NCBI RefSeq assembly: GCF_902712875.1
Contig: NZ_LR743509.1
Span: 2,122,001-2,186,000 of the forward strand
Source: Hyphomicrobium sp. ghe19
Lineage (GTDB): Bacteria > Pseudomonadota > Alphaproteobacteria > Rhizobiales > Hyphomicrobiaceae
Length of the DNA: 64,000 nt
Reading direction: 5' to 3'
Positions 34,777 to 43,317 of the stretch are shown here, piece after piece. Positions within the stretch are counted from its first letter, which is position 1, and every line of letters starts with the position of its first letter. The position numbers and the translations under genes are program-made. The notes under the pieces were generated by a model, which was not told the DNA's origin, searched no databases, and worked only from the letters and a program-made list of their open reading frames with translations.

Positions 34777-35439
34777 TCAGTCACCGTTTCCATTTTGCAT
34801 TACCGCAGATTGCTCCGCTATTTTTCTGAGCAAACTTTCTATGAGTACATCCGCGGACTCGTTGGCCGCCCCATCGACTGTTTCGGTCAGCGCTTGCCCA
34901 CGGTTCTGGGCATTCCGGTACGACGCGCGTTCCGGGATGAACCCCGGCAATAATTCGTAGCCCGCAGCAGCAATGTAATTTCGCGCGACCCTCTCTTCGC
35001 TTGCTTCCAATACGCGGCAGAGCGCAACCGCCAGACGATTTTGAGAAATTCCTATTTCCTCCAGGGCGCGTAGGAGGAGAACGGTCGGATACAAATCATC
35101 TATGGTGGCACTGGTCGGTACTACGACAACATTCGAGGCGCGGGCCACAGTGCCTGTCGTAGGACTTGTATGGCCAGGCGTATCAACGATGATGAGATCG
35201 AAAGCATCACTGTTTACGAGTGCTTCTTCAAATGAACGGAAGGCACCTACGTTGATGGGAGAAGCATTCCCTCTCTGCTTGCGCGCTTTGCCCCATCTGA
35301 CCGAAGTCTGCTGCTGAACATCAAGGTCTGCGAGCTTGACCTTCAGCTTGCCCGTCGCGCCGACGGCGGCGAGAGCCCGGGCGAGCGTGCTTTTGCCGAC
35401 GCCGCCTTTTTGACTGACGAATGACACGATCAGAGGCAT
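34777..35439 (-). CDS. Orphan ParA-family ATPase
   Basis: This 220-residue ATPase has a deviant Walker A (SQKGGVGKSTLARAL), Walker A' (VKLADLDVQQQTSV) and Walker B (FDLIIVDTPGHTSPTTG). No parB or parS is adjacent. The ATG at 35439 follows GGGGAG at 5 nt. It lies beside the tRNA-Glu-derived repeat, so it may be left from a plasmid or integrative element. Confidence 0.85.
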   Translation of the reverse strand: MPLIVSFVSQKGGVGKSTLARALAAVGATGKLKVKLADLDVQQQTSVRWGKARKQRGNASPINVGAFRSFEEALVNSDAFDLIIVDTPGHTSPTTGTVARASNVVVVPTSATIDDLYPTVLLLRALEEIGISQNRLAVALCRVLEASEERVARNYIAAAGYELLPGFIPERASYRNAQNRGQALTETVDGAANESADVLIESLLRKIAEQSAVMQNGNGD

Positions 35440-35939
35440 TCGCACTCCCCAACGCGCGCTTTTTTTTGGATCTTCCTTCTATCCTGCGCCCACGCGTGAT
35501 GGACTGTTACATGAAGGTTCGCAAGTCCGTGTGCTTGAACGCTGAAATTTCCCAGCTGCGGACAACGAGTAACCAACGATGATGTTATGAGGGTCAACTG
35601 CACGACCGCTCGCTTCGCACTCCCTTCTTTCGAGGGAGACAAATCGTTAAGAAAATCAATGAGATCAATAGCGGAAAATAGTCTTGGCGCTCCCTAGGGG
35701 AGCAGGCGCGCGCTTAAAGTTCGATGACTTACAGAAGAAATGATTTCGCCCTGAGGGTTCCCCAGACCGGCGGCGTCCGTCGCTGGTCTCCTGCGTTCAG
35801 TGGCGGAAAGCGAGGCGTCGGCCGCAAATCCTTGCGGGCTGGATCCTCACAGTTTTTTCTGACTGCGACAGCAACGCATTGGTACGCGCTGACATCTAAC
35901 CTGTTCCGGGCCCGTGCGCCCTCGACAATGAATAGCTCG
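35440..35939. other. Gene-poor stretch containing the left att-like copy
   Basis: No gene is supported. A run of 8 T occurs just upstream of the ParA gene. The left copy of the tRNA-Glu 3' repeat lies at 35684-35702, beyond which the PepSY/TonB segment begins. Confidence 0.5.
35684..35702. repeat. 19-bp copy of the tRNA-Glu 3' end (att-like)
   Basis: TTGGCGCTCCCTAGGGGAG is identical and in the same orientation as 39999-40017, the 3' end (with CCA) and T-arm edge of tRNA-Glu. The rest of the tRNA is absent here, so this is not a second gene but the kind of direct repeat left by site-specific integration. Confidence 0.75.
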
Positions 35940-37253
35940 CTATGTTGCCCGACCGCGCGACGAAGCGGCTATCGGGGACGCGGCTTTACCGTCGAACGTT
36001 CGCGTCGTTCGGGTACGTGCCAATCGCTTCTTGAACCAGATCACGATGCCGGTCAGCGAAAGTGCTGCGACGACGAGGCCCATGATCGATAACGCTATGC
36101 GCCCCGGCAATCCCGCGATCCTCCCCGAATGCAGCGGAAACTGGAGCTGCATGAAAATGTCCGCGGCCGTGCCGGCCCAAGGAACGCTATCGCCGAGCAG
36201 CTGGCCGGTATTGCCGTCGAAATAAAGCGTCTTGGGTTCCAACCCGCCGTTGCCGTGCTCTTCGCCAACTTCAAAGAAAGAGACGCTGTAGATGCCGGTG
36301 AGCTGGTTATAGAATGTGCTGCCTAACGGCTCCTGCCACGATTTTTTCGCCGCTTCCTCCGGCGCGATATTCAGGATCGACGCAAACGACATCTGTGCGG
36401 GGATAGGCTTATCGATAGGAGCCATAGTCCGCGAATCCGCGACGTCGGGCGTCAAAGTGAAAATCTTTCCTAGCGCCGGGCGGACGACCTCTTCCCCGAG
36501 ATTCATCGAGATCGACGTGAAGGCGAGGATGAGTAGCAGCAGCCACGCCCACAAACCGAAGGCGCGGTGAATATCGAAATTCAAGCGATACGCGCTCGCG
36601 CCAGTTTTTATTCGCCATGCGGGCGCCCAACGCGCGATCCAGCTTTTGTCCCCGAGCGCAAAGGAGTTGACGTTCGCAACGGCTCGCCGCTGCCTGGAAA
36701 GGGGGAACGTCAGCCACAAGCCGGCAAAGCAATCGAACAGCCAAACGACGCCGACGATACCCATCAGCCACACTCCCCAGCGGTCGATGCCGTAGAAGTC
36801 CGGGATGTGCATCGAATAGTGCAGCTTATAGAGGAACGGCAGGATATCTCGGCGATCGAGCGAGATCTTGCCCCAATATCGTTTGCCCCGAACCTCTCCC
36901 GTCGCGGGCTCGACATAGGCTTGGTTGTAGTCGAGTTCGTAGAGGCGGCCGGTTGTCGGATCGACACGCGGCTCCACGAATAGACCAGCCGTTTGCCCCG
37001 GCTCGTAGGAAAGCGGAAAGTACGTCACGCGGCCTTGCGGATTACTGGCCTCAAATCGCGCGACGAGTTCGAGTGGCTGCAGCGGAGGGCCAGCCTGCTT
37101 TGCTTCGAACAGATCCGGATTGAGCCATTCATCGAGCTCGTGGTCCCACGAAATAACAGATCCTGTGAGTCCGGCGATGAACAGGAAGACAGCAATAAAG
37201 AGCCCGGCCCATCGGTGAACGAGAACAAGTAAGCCGCGCACGTTAGCTCCCAT
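35940..37253 (-). CDS. PepSY-associated membrane protein
   Basis: This 437-residue inner-membrane protein begins MGANVRGLLVLVHRWAGLFI and has several membrane segments (AVFLFIAGLTGSVISW; WGVWLMGIVGVVWLFDCFAG; WLLLLILAFTSISMNL; ALSIMGLVVAALSLTGIVIW). HRWAG and LHYSMHIP carry His residues that could hold haem. Such PepSY_TM proteins usually accompany siderophore receptors and are thought to reduce ferric siderophores. It is divergent from the TonB receptor. Confidence 0.85.
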   Translation of the reverse strand: MGANVRGLLVLVHRWAGLFIAVFLFIAGLTGSVISWDHELDEWLNPDLFEAKQAGPPLQPLELVARFEASNPQGRVTYFPLSYEPGQTAGLFVEPRVDPTTGRLYELDYNQAYVEPATGEVRGKRYWGKISLDRRDILPFLYKLHYSMHIPDFYGIDRWGVWLMGIVGVVWLFDCFAGLWLTFPLSRQRRAVANVNSFALGDKSWIARWAPAWRIKTGASAYRLNFDIHRAFGLWAWLLLLILAFTSISMNLGEEVVRPALGKIFTLTPDVADSRTMAPIDKPIPAQMSFASILNIAPEEAAKKSWQEPLGSTFYNQLTGIYSVSFFEVGEEHGNGGLEPKTLYFDGNTGQLLGDSVPWAGTAADIFMQLQFPLHSGRIAGLPGRIALSIMGLVVAALSLTGIVIWFKKRLARTRTTRTFDGKAASPIAASSRGRAT

Positions 37254-37295
37254 TTAGCACCGCGCCGACGAGGCACTTGTCAGCTTCATATTATA

Positions 37296-37308
37296 TACTT
37301 GAAAAGTA
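37296..37308. promoter_or_regulatory. Inverted repeat in the PepSY/TonB divergent promoter
   Basis: TACTTGAAAAGTA is a 5-bp inverted repeat around a 3-nt centre, in a locally A+T-rich patch between the two start codons. A metal-responsive operator is plausible, but it does not match Fur, RirA or Irr consensus well. Confidence 0.35.
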
Positions 37309-37382
37309 AACAACGGGCAGATAGTCGTTGTGCAGGACTCGATTGCGGGGTGGCAATCGCTTTCTGCATTCGTGGGGGAGCA

Positions 37383-39659
37383 ATGGTTTCGATTTGGGTG
37401 AACGTCCGCGTTGGGGCGTTAGGTGTTGCTGTGTTTGGTCTTTCGCTAATACCGGAAGCAAGCGCTCAGGAGACCACGCCGCTTCCGCTTCCTGACGTTG
37501 TCGTGGAAGGAGGCAGCACTCCCGCACCAACGGCGAAAAAGCCCGCGACCAAATCAAAAGCCAAGGTCGTCAAAGCTGCCGCTCCCACCGCTGCTCCGTC
37601 TTTGGACCTTCCTCCGATGAGCGATGGATCGAGCGCACCGCCCGGATCAACGGATGGCTATGTCGCGAAGGCGAGCGCCGCCGCTACCAAAACCGAAACG
37701 CCCTTGCGAGAGGTGCCGCAATCGATCTCGACCGTTACCCGTCAGCAACTTCAGGATCGCAACACTCAGAATCTTGGCGACGCCATCCAATATGTGCCGG
37801 GCGTCCGGGTGAACCTGTCGGGCTACGATCCCCGGTTCGATACGTTCAACATTCGAGGCTTCGACGCGACCTACACCGGAATCTATCGCGATGGCCTCCG
37901 CCAAATGAGCAGCGGCTTCGGGCAGTTCCGCACCGAGCCATATGGTCTCGACAGCATAACGGTGCTGCGCGGACCGACGTCATCCCTCTATGGCGCAAGC
38001 AATGCCGGCGGCATCGTCGACATGTACTCCAAGCGTCCGACCGAGACGCCGTTTCGTGAGGTTGAAGTCCAGATCGGCAACTACGACCGCTATCAGGGTA
38101 ATTTCGATTTCTCCGGTCCATCGACGCTCGGAAACAGCGTTCTTTACAGATTCACGGGCGTCGTGCGCGACAGCGGCACGCAAGCGATGGGCGTTCCGGA
38201 CGACCGCGTCTATCTCGCGCCGGCGCTAACGTTCAAGATCGATCCTAATACCAAGCTCACCATTCTTGGCGAATACATGGATGCCCAGACGGGCGGCAAC
38301 ATGGCTTGGTACAACGACGACAGCTCGGGTCATGCGCGCCGCACGAACATCTGGTCCGGCGATCCGGCGTTCAACGGTTTCGATCAGACGCAGGAACGTA
38401 TCGGTTACGAGTTCGAGCACCGTTTCAACGACATCTTCACGTTCCGCCAGAATGTGCGGTACTCGCACATTTCAGCATACGGCGAATACATCGACATCGT
38501 CGAAGAAATCGAGCCGAATGTTTGGAGCCGCGCCAACGGCATCGTCGTCAGCGACGTGAATAATTTCGTGACCGATACCCAGTTGGAGGCGCGCTTCTCA
38601 ACAGGTCCTTTGAAACACGTCGCCCTCGCCGGCGTAGACGTTGGTTATGTCTGGTACAAAGAAGGAAATGGCTTCGGCGATCCGATCGAGGAGGATGGCG
38701 GCATCGTTCCGCCGCTGGTCAATTACAACTATGGCCAAACGCACATCCCGACACCGGCGATTTCAACTGTAACACATCAGGACCAGTTGCTGACCGGAAC
38801 CTATCTCCAGGACCAGGTGAAACTTGACCGCTGGGTGTTAACCCTCGGTGGCCGTCACGACTGGGTCAGCACAGATACCGACACGGACGGTGCCAGGCTG
38901 AAGCAGAACGATGCCGCCTGGACCGGCCGCGCCGGCCTCAGCTATTTGTTCGACTCAGGCCTCTCGCCCTATGTCGCTTATGGCACCGGCTTCGTCGCGA
39001 ACTCGGGAACGGATTTCATCACCGGCAAGCCCTTCGACGCCTCGAAATCCGAATCGAAGGAAGTGGGGCTCAAATATTTCGTTCCAGGCTACAATGCCTC
39101 GATCTCATCTGCCGTTTTCGACATCCAGCAAACCAATGGGATCCAGACACAGTGCGCGAAAAGAAATAACGTCACCGAATGCGGTTCCGTCCAGACCGGC
39201 GTGCTGCGTTCGCGGGGCTTCGAAATCGAAGGCACGGCGACGCTCGATAACGGGTTGAGCCTTTTGGCATCCTACTCCTACATCGACATGCGTATTGAGG
39301 ACGATACGGCAGGGACGGAAGGCAACGTCCTCTCGAGCATTCCTTTCAACACCGCGTCTTTCTGGGGTGACTATACGCTGAGGAGCGGACCGGCTGCCGG
39401 TCTCGGCTTCGGCTTCGGCGTCCGGTATATCGGCTCGAGCTTTGGCGACGACGAGAACACGTTCAAGAACGCCGGACATACGTTGTTCGACATGGCCGCG
39501 CACTACGATCTTTCTCGCTTCGATCCGAGCCTCAAAGGCGCGCGTCTGCAGTTGAACATCAACAATGTCGCCGATAAGGAGGTCGACGTCTGCTCGTCCA
39601 ATTATTGCTATCTCGATCAGGGCCGCACTGTAATCGGTAGCTTACGCTATCGCTGGTGA
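37383..39659 (+). CDS. TonB-dependent siderophore receptor
   Basis: This 758-residue outer-membrane receptor has a signal peptide, a Lys/Ala/Pro-rich linker, then the plug (REVPQSISTVTRQQLQDRNT; YVPGVRVNLSGYDPRFDTF; VLRGPTSSLYGASNAGGIV). The barrel ends with CSSNYCYLDQGRTVIGSLRY-RW, the pattern of ferrichrome/ferrioxamine-type receptors. The ATG at 37383 follows GGGGGAG. With the divergent PepSY protein it forms a typical iron-siderophore uptake pair. Confidence 0.93.
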   Translation: MVSIWVNVRVGALGVAVFGLSLIPEASAQETTPLPLPDVVVEGGSTPAPTAKKPATKSKAKVVKAAAPTAAPSLDLPPMSDGSSAPPGSTDGYVAKASAAATKTETPLREVPQSISTVTRQQLQDRNTQNLGDAIQYVPGVRVNLSGYDPRFDTFNIRGFDATYTGIYRDGLRQMSSGFGQFRTEPYGLDSITVLRGPTSSLYGASNAGGIVDMYSKRPTETPFREVEVQIGNYDRYQGNFDFSGPSTLGNSVLYRFTGVVRDSGTQAMGVPDDRVYLAPALTFKIDPNTKLTILGEYMDAQTGGNMAWYNDDSSGHARRTNIWSGDPAFNGFDQTQERIGYEFEHRFNDIFTFRQNVRYSHISAYGEYIDIVEEIEPNVWSRANGIVVSDVNNFVTDTQLEARFSTGPLKHVALAGVDVGYVWYKEGNGFGDPIEEDGGIVPPLVNYNYGQTHIPTPAISTVTHQDQLLTGTYLQDQVKLDRWVLTLGGRHDWVSTDTDTDGARLKQNDAAWTGRAGLSYLFDSGLSPYVAYGTGFVANSGTDFITGKPFDASKSESKEVGLKYFVPGYNASISSAVFDIQQTNGIQTQCAKRNNVTECGSVQTGVLRSRGFEIEGTATLDNGLSLLASYSYIDMRIEDDTAGTEGNVLSSIPFNTASFWGDYTLRSGPAAGLGFGFGVRYIGSSFGDDENTFKNAGHTLFDMAAHYDLSRFDPSLKGARLQLNINNVADKEVDVCSSNYCYLDQGRTVIGSLRYRW

Positions 39660-39998
39660 AAGACGGGGCTGCGATAACGAAGTCTCGGCAGCGGCGGTCG
39701 AGTTGAATTTTTTTGCTTGTGATCGATCCAAACCGATCTCGCAATCGCTCGGATTATCCCGCCGCAGATCCCCGCCAGAGAACCGTTTGTGGACTAATCC
39801 GCCGGATGAGCGCTAAGCGCCGGGATCGGAACAACATCGCTCAGGATCCTGACGAAGAAGCAAGCTCGCGGCCACGTCGGTCTGCCCATTGCATTCACCG
39901 CCGGCGAGTGCGGAACGTCGCGCCCCTACTCGATGGTTTACGATGTCTGCTTGGCAGAGAAGCCGGCAACCAAGCAATATCAGCTTGTTGCAATATTT
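39660..39998. other. Intergenic stretch, no gene seen
   Basis: No supported coding region, promoter or repeat is visible between the TonB receptor and the tRNA-Glu gene, apart from the att-like repeat that starts at 39999. Confidence 0.5.
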
Positions 39999-40017
39999 TT
40001 GGCGCTCCCTAGGGGAG
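39999..40017. repeat. 19-bp tRNA-Glu 3' end repeat (att-like, right copy)
   Basis: This is the tRNA-side copy of the direct repeat described at 35684. It covers the CCA, discriminator, 3' acceptor strand and part of the T-arm. Confidence 0.75.
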
Positions 40018-40074
40018 TCGAACCCCTCTTTTCAGAATGAAAATCTGACGTCCTAACCGATAGACGAAGGGAGC
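40000..40074 (-). tRNA. tRNA-Glu (anticodon TTC)
   Basis: The acceptor stem GCTCCCT pairs with AGGGAGC, followed by discriminator G and an encoded CCA. The D-arm (TCGGTTAGGA), anticodon loop (ATTTTCAT, anticodon TTC) and T-arm (GGGGTTCGACTCCCC) are all present. The 3' end is duplicated at 35684. Confidence 0.96.
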
Positions 40075-40183
40075 AACCCTCGACTTGAGGAGGCACCGTA
40101 TAGTCGGCTTTGACCGTCTTTGGCAAGCCGACCGCGCTCGCATTTTTTGCGACAAGATGGACATAATCGCCGCGGGTCATATT

Positions 40184-42016
40184 TTACTGGCTGCGCGGGT
40201 CGGCGGCGTCCTCAATTTGCAGCTCGATGCGCTCGCGGCCGCCCCAGGTGTCGCGGCGCAGGTGGCCTGCGACGTGGAGCGGCATCCCGCCGGCCGACAT
40301 CAAAAGATCGCCCAGCGGTTGCCCGGCTGCCCGAAATGCGACGCCATCGAGTCGCGCGCCATCGCCGCCTTCGAGAATGACGCGGATGTGGGCTTCGGCG
40401 ATGAGCTTGCCGAATTTGACGCGATGTGCCGGCAACGCGAAACGCGCTTCCGAGTTGCCCTGGCCGAACGGGCTGACACGCTCGATCAGATCCATCAGCT
40501 CGCGGGTCGCGCCGGACGCAACGATCGAGGCGTCGATGTCGAGATGCGCGGTGTCGCCCACGCCCTTTGCAGCCGAGCCAAGGTTGCTGAGCAGAAACTG
40601 CTCGAGCGCCGGGAGGCCATCTCTGCCGACGGTCAGGCCGGCTGCCATCGCGTGGCCGCCGCCCTTCGCCAACAGGCCTGCCGTCACGGCCGCGCGAATG
40701 GCAGCTCCAAGATCGATGCCGGGGACGGATCTGAGCGAGCCCGTACCCATTGCTGAGGCCTCCCAGGCGATGACGCACGCGGGCCGGCGGAACCGTTCGA
40801 CAAGGCGGCTAGCTACAAGACCGACGACGCCCTTGTGCCACGTGTCCGAAGCAACGATGAGGATTGCACGAGAGGGATCATCGGCGACCTGGCGATCGGC
40901 AATCGCAAGCGCCTCTTCCAGCACGAGCGTTTCGATGTCCTTGCGCTCTTTGTTGAGCCGATGGAGCAGCTCGGCGATGCGTAGCGCTTCGACCGGATCC
41001 GATGTTGAGAGGAGCGTCGCTCCCAGCGCGGCGTTGCCTATGCGGCCACCAGCGTTGATGCGCGGCCCGAGAATGAAACCCAGATGATAGGGCGTCGGCG
41101 CGACCGTCAGTCCTGCAGCGTCTGCCAAGGCGGTCAGACCGACATTCTCCCTCGCACGCATCACTGCGAGGCCCTTTTTGACGTAGGCGCGATTGAGCCC
41201 AATCAATGGAACGACGTCCGCGACCGTTGCGAGCGCAACGAGATCGAGCAAAGCCAAGAGGTCGGGTTCGCGTGACGCGCCGTAGTAACCGCGCTTGCGC
41301 AATTCCCGGGCCGTCGCGACGAGCACGAGGAACACGACGCCTGCGGCGCAGAGCATCCCCTGCCCTGAAATGTCGTCCTGCCGGTTCGGATTGACGACCG
41401 CCTGAACCTCCGGCAGCCGCTCGTCCGCCTGGTGATGGTCGATGATGACGACGTCGGCGCCGAGTTTGCGCGCGACAGCCAGCGGCTCGTGACTCGTCGT
41501 TCCGCAGTCGACCGTCACGATGAGCTTCGCACCCTCCTTGACGAGTGTTTCGATGGCGGCCGCGTTCGGTCCGTAGCCTTCGAAAATGCGATCCGGAATG
41601 TAAATGCGCGCCGGGGTATCGTGATGCTCGAGAAAGCGCTTCATCAGGGCGGATGAGCACGCGCCGTCGACATCATAGTCGCCGAAGATCGCAACGTTCT
41701 GTTTCGCTTGCACAGCGTCGGCGAGGCGCGCTGCGGCCTTCTCCATGTCGCGCAGCGAACTCGGATCGGGCATCAGCGCTTTGAGCGATGGATCGAGAAA
41801 AGTTGCGACGTCATCGAGCGCGACGCCGCGCGCCGCGAGCACGCGACCCATCAGGTCCGGCAGTCCGTGCCGCTGACTGATCGCCGTTCCGAGCTGCCTT
41901 AAATTTTGCGGCAAACGCTCTCGCCAGGCGAAACCGCGCGCGCTTCTGCCGACCCCGAGAAACGCACGCTCGTCGGCGCCGCCGTCCAAATCAATCGCCG
42001 CGAGATTCGTGCGCAA
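40184..42016 (-). CDS. recJ: Single-stranded-DNA-specific exonuclease RecJ
   Basis: This 5'-3' exonuclease of recombination and repair has about 610 residues. The DHH-family motifs are NVAIFGDYDVDGACSSAL, LIVTVDCGT, VVIIDHHQADE, and the DHHA1 part with AKGGGHAMAAGLTV. The TTG at 42016 is preferred because GGGGG lies 5 nt upstream; an in-frame ATG at 42124 would translate the repeat region before the gene. It is the last gene of the aminotransferase-hom-glpX-recJ series. Confidence 0.94.
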   Translation of the reverse strand: MRTNLAAIDLDGGADERAFLGVGRSARGFAWRERLPQNLRQLGTAISQRHGLPDLMGRVLAARGVALDDVATFLDPSLKALMPDPSSLRDMEKAAARLADAVQAKQNVAIFGDYDVDGACSSALMKRFLEHHDTPARIYIPDRIFEGYGPNAAAIETLVKEGAKLIVTVDCGTTSHEPLAVARKLGADVVIIDHHQADERLPEVQAVVNPNRQDDISGQGMLCAAGVVFLVLVATARELRKRGYYGASREPDLLALLDLVALATVADVVPLIGLNRAYVKKGLAVMRARENVGLTALADAAGLTVAPTPYHLGFILGPRINAGGRIGNAALGATLLSTSDPVEALRIAELLHRLNKERKDIETLVLEEALAIADRQVADDPSRAILIVASDTWHKGVVGLVASRLVERFRRPACVIAWEASAMGTGSLRSVPGIDLGAAIRAAVTAGLLAKGGGHAMAAGLTVGRDGLPALEQFLLSNLGSAAKGVGDTAHLDIDASIVASGATRELMDLIERVSPFGQGNSEARFALPAHRVKFGKLIAEAHIRVILEGGDGARLDGVAFRAAGQPLGDLLMSAGGMPLHVAGHLRRDTWGGRERIELQIEDAADPRSQ

Positions 42017-42033
42017 TCGATCCCCCTTTTTTG

Positions 42034-42183
42034 TTTGCGCACAGCGGGTCCCCTCCGGGGAGCCGGCCGCCGTGCGCGGCCGTTTCGTTTGCGCAAGGCA
42101 GCTCTGCTTACGCGAAGCAGCCACCGTGCGCGGCCGTTGGTTCGCGCAGGCGACGCCGCTGCGCCGAGCTGGCCGCCGTGCGC
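42034..42183. repeat. Three degenerate ~53-bp tandem repeats
   Basis: Each unit begins TTTGCGCA or TTCGCGCA (42034, 42088, 42141) and carries GCCGCCGTGCGC or GCCACCGTGCGC (42066, 42120, 42172), so the period is 52-54 bp. The middle of each unit differs but can fold into a hairpin (for example CTGCTT-ACGCG-AAGCAG). They fill the glpX-recJ gap. Confidence 0.65.
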
Positions 42184-42281
42184 ATAGAACTGTTCAGGTT
42201 GTAGGTCGATTCGGTCGGGGCAGCGGCAGGCGGCTCGCGTTGTATCCACAAAATACGCAAGCCGCCGATGCCGGCGAAGCC

Positions 42282-43283
42282 TTACATGAAGCGCGTGCCG
42301 ACGTTGCGGACCCTCGACTTGATGCGGCGGACGGTGCCCGTCTTCGAGCGCATCACGACCGTTTCCGTCTCGGCGTAGTCTCCGCTGATGCGGACGCCCT
42401 TTAGAAGCGAGCCGTCCGTCACGCCGGTCGCGGAGAAGACGACGTCAGCCGACGCCAAGTCTTCGAGCTTGAACTTCCGGGTGATGTCGGAAATCCCCAT
42501 TTTCGCGGCGCGCTCGCGCTCCTCGTCCTTCATCGGCATGAGACGGCCCTGGATCTGGCCGCCAATGCAGCGCAATGCGGCTGCGGCGAGGACGCCTTCC
42601 GGAGCGCCGCCCGAACCCATATAGATGTCGATGCCGGTTTCCTTCGGGTCCGTCGTCCAGATGACGCCGGCGATGTCGCCGTCAGGGATGAGCGACACGC
42701 CTGCACCGGCTTCGCGGACGGCGCGGATTAGCTCGGCGTGGCGCGGGCGATCGAGAATGCACGCCATGATCTCGGAGACCGGCACGCCCTTCGCCTTGGC
42801 AAGCGCGTTCAGATTTTCGGCCGGAGATGCGTCGAGATCGACGACGCCTTCGGTATAGCCTGGGCCAATGGCGATTTTGTTCATGTACATGTCGGGCGCG
42901 TGGAGCAAGCCGCCCTTCTCGGAGATCGCAAGGACCGCCAGCGCGTTAGGCATCGATTTCGCGCAGATGGTCGTGCCTTCGAGCGGATCGACCGCGATAT
43001 CGACTTCCGGCCCCTCGCCCGTTCCGACTTTCTCGCCAATGTAGAGCATCGGCGCCTCGTCCATTTCACCTTCGCCGATGACGACGGTGCCCCTGATCTC
43101 CACGCGGCCGAGTTCGCGGCGCATGGCATCGACGGCCGCCTTGTCGGCCGCCTTCTCGTTGCCGCGACCACGCAGGTGCGCCGCCGCGATTGCCGCGGCT
43201 TCGGTCACGCGGGCGAGCTCGAGCACCAGAATCCGATCGAGACCCGGCCCGTGAGTGCCGTTCGATTGCTCAGCTCTGCTCAT
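42282..43283 (-). CDS. glpX: Class II fructose-1,6-bisphosphatase
   Basis: This gluconeogenic enzyme hydrolyses fructose-1,6-bisphosphate. The 333-residue protein shows GlpX motifs VVIGEGEMDEAPMLYIGE, DIAVDPLEGTT and YMGSGGAPEGVLAAAALRC. The ATG at 43283 gives MSRAEQ; an upstream in-frame start overlaps hom. The gene lies about 35 nt after hom and precedes recJ. Confidence 0.94.
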   Translation of the reverse strand: MSRAEQSNGTHGPGLDRILVLELARVTEAAAIAAAHLRGRGNEKAADKAAVDAMRRELGRVEIRGTVVIGEGEMDEAPMLYIGEKVGTGEGPEVDIAVDPLEGTTICAKSMPNALAVLAISEKGGLLHAPDMYMNKIAIGPGYTEGVVDLDASPAENLNALAKAKGVPVSEIMACILDRPRHAELIRAVREAGAGVSLIPDGDIAGVIWTTDPKETGIDIYMGSGGAPEGVLAAAALRCIGGQIQGRLMPMKDEERERAAKMGISDITRKFKLEDLASADVVFSATGVTDGSLLKGVRISGDYAETETVVMRSKTGTVRRIKSRVRNVGTRFM

Positions 43284-43317
43284 ATCCTTGTCCTTCTCGG
43301 GGGCTAAATGTGAAATC

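Noticed and set aside
35684..35702. A second tRNA gene
   Set aside because: Only the 3' 19 bp match tRNA-Glu. The D-arm and anticodon arm are missing, so it is an att-like repeat.
39713..40012. A 99-codon open frame before tRNA-Glu
   Set aside because: It is Arg-rich, runs into the tRNA gene and has no ribosome-binding site or domain.
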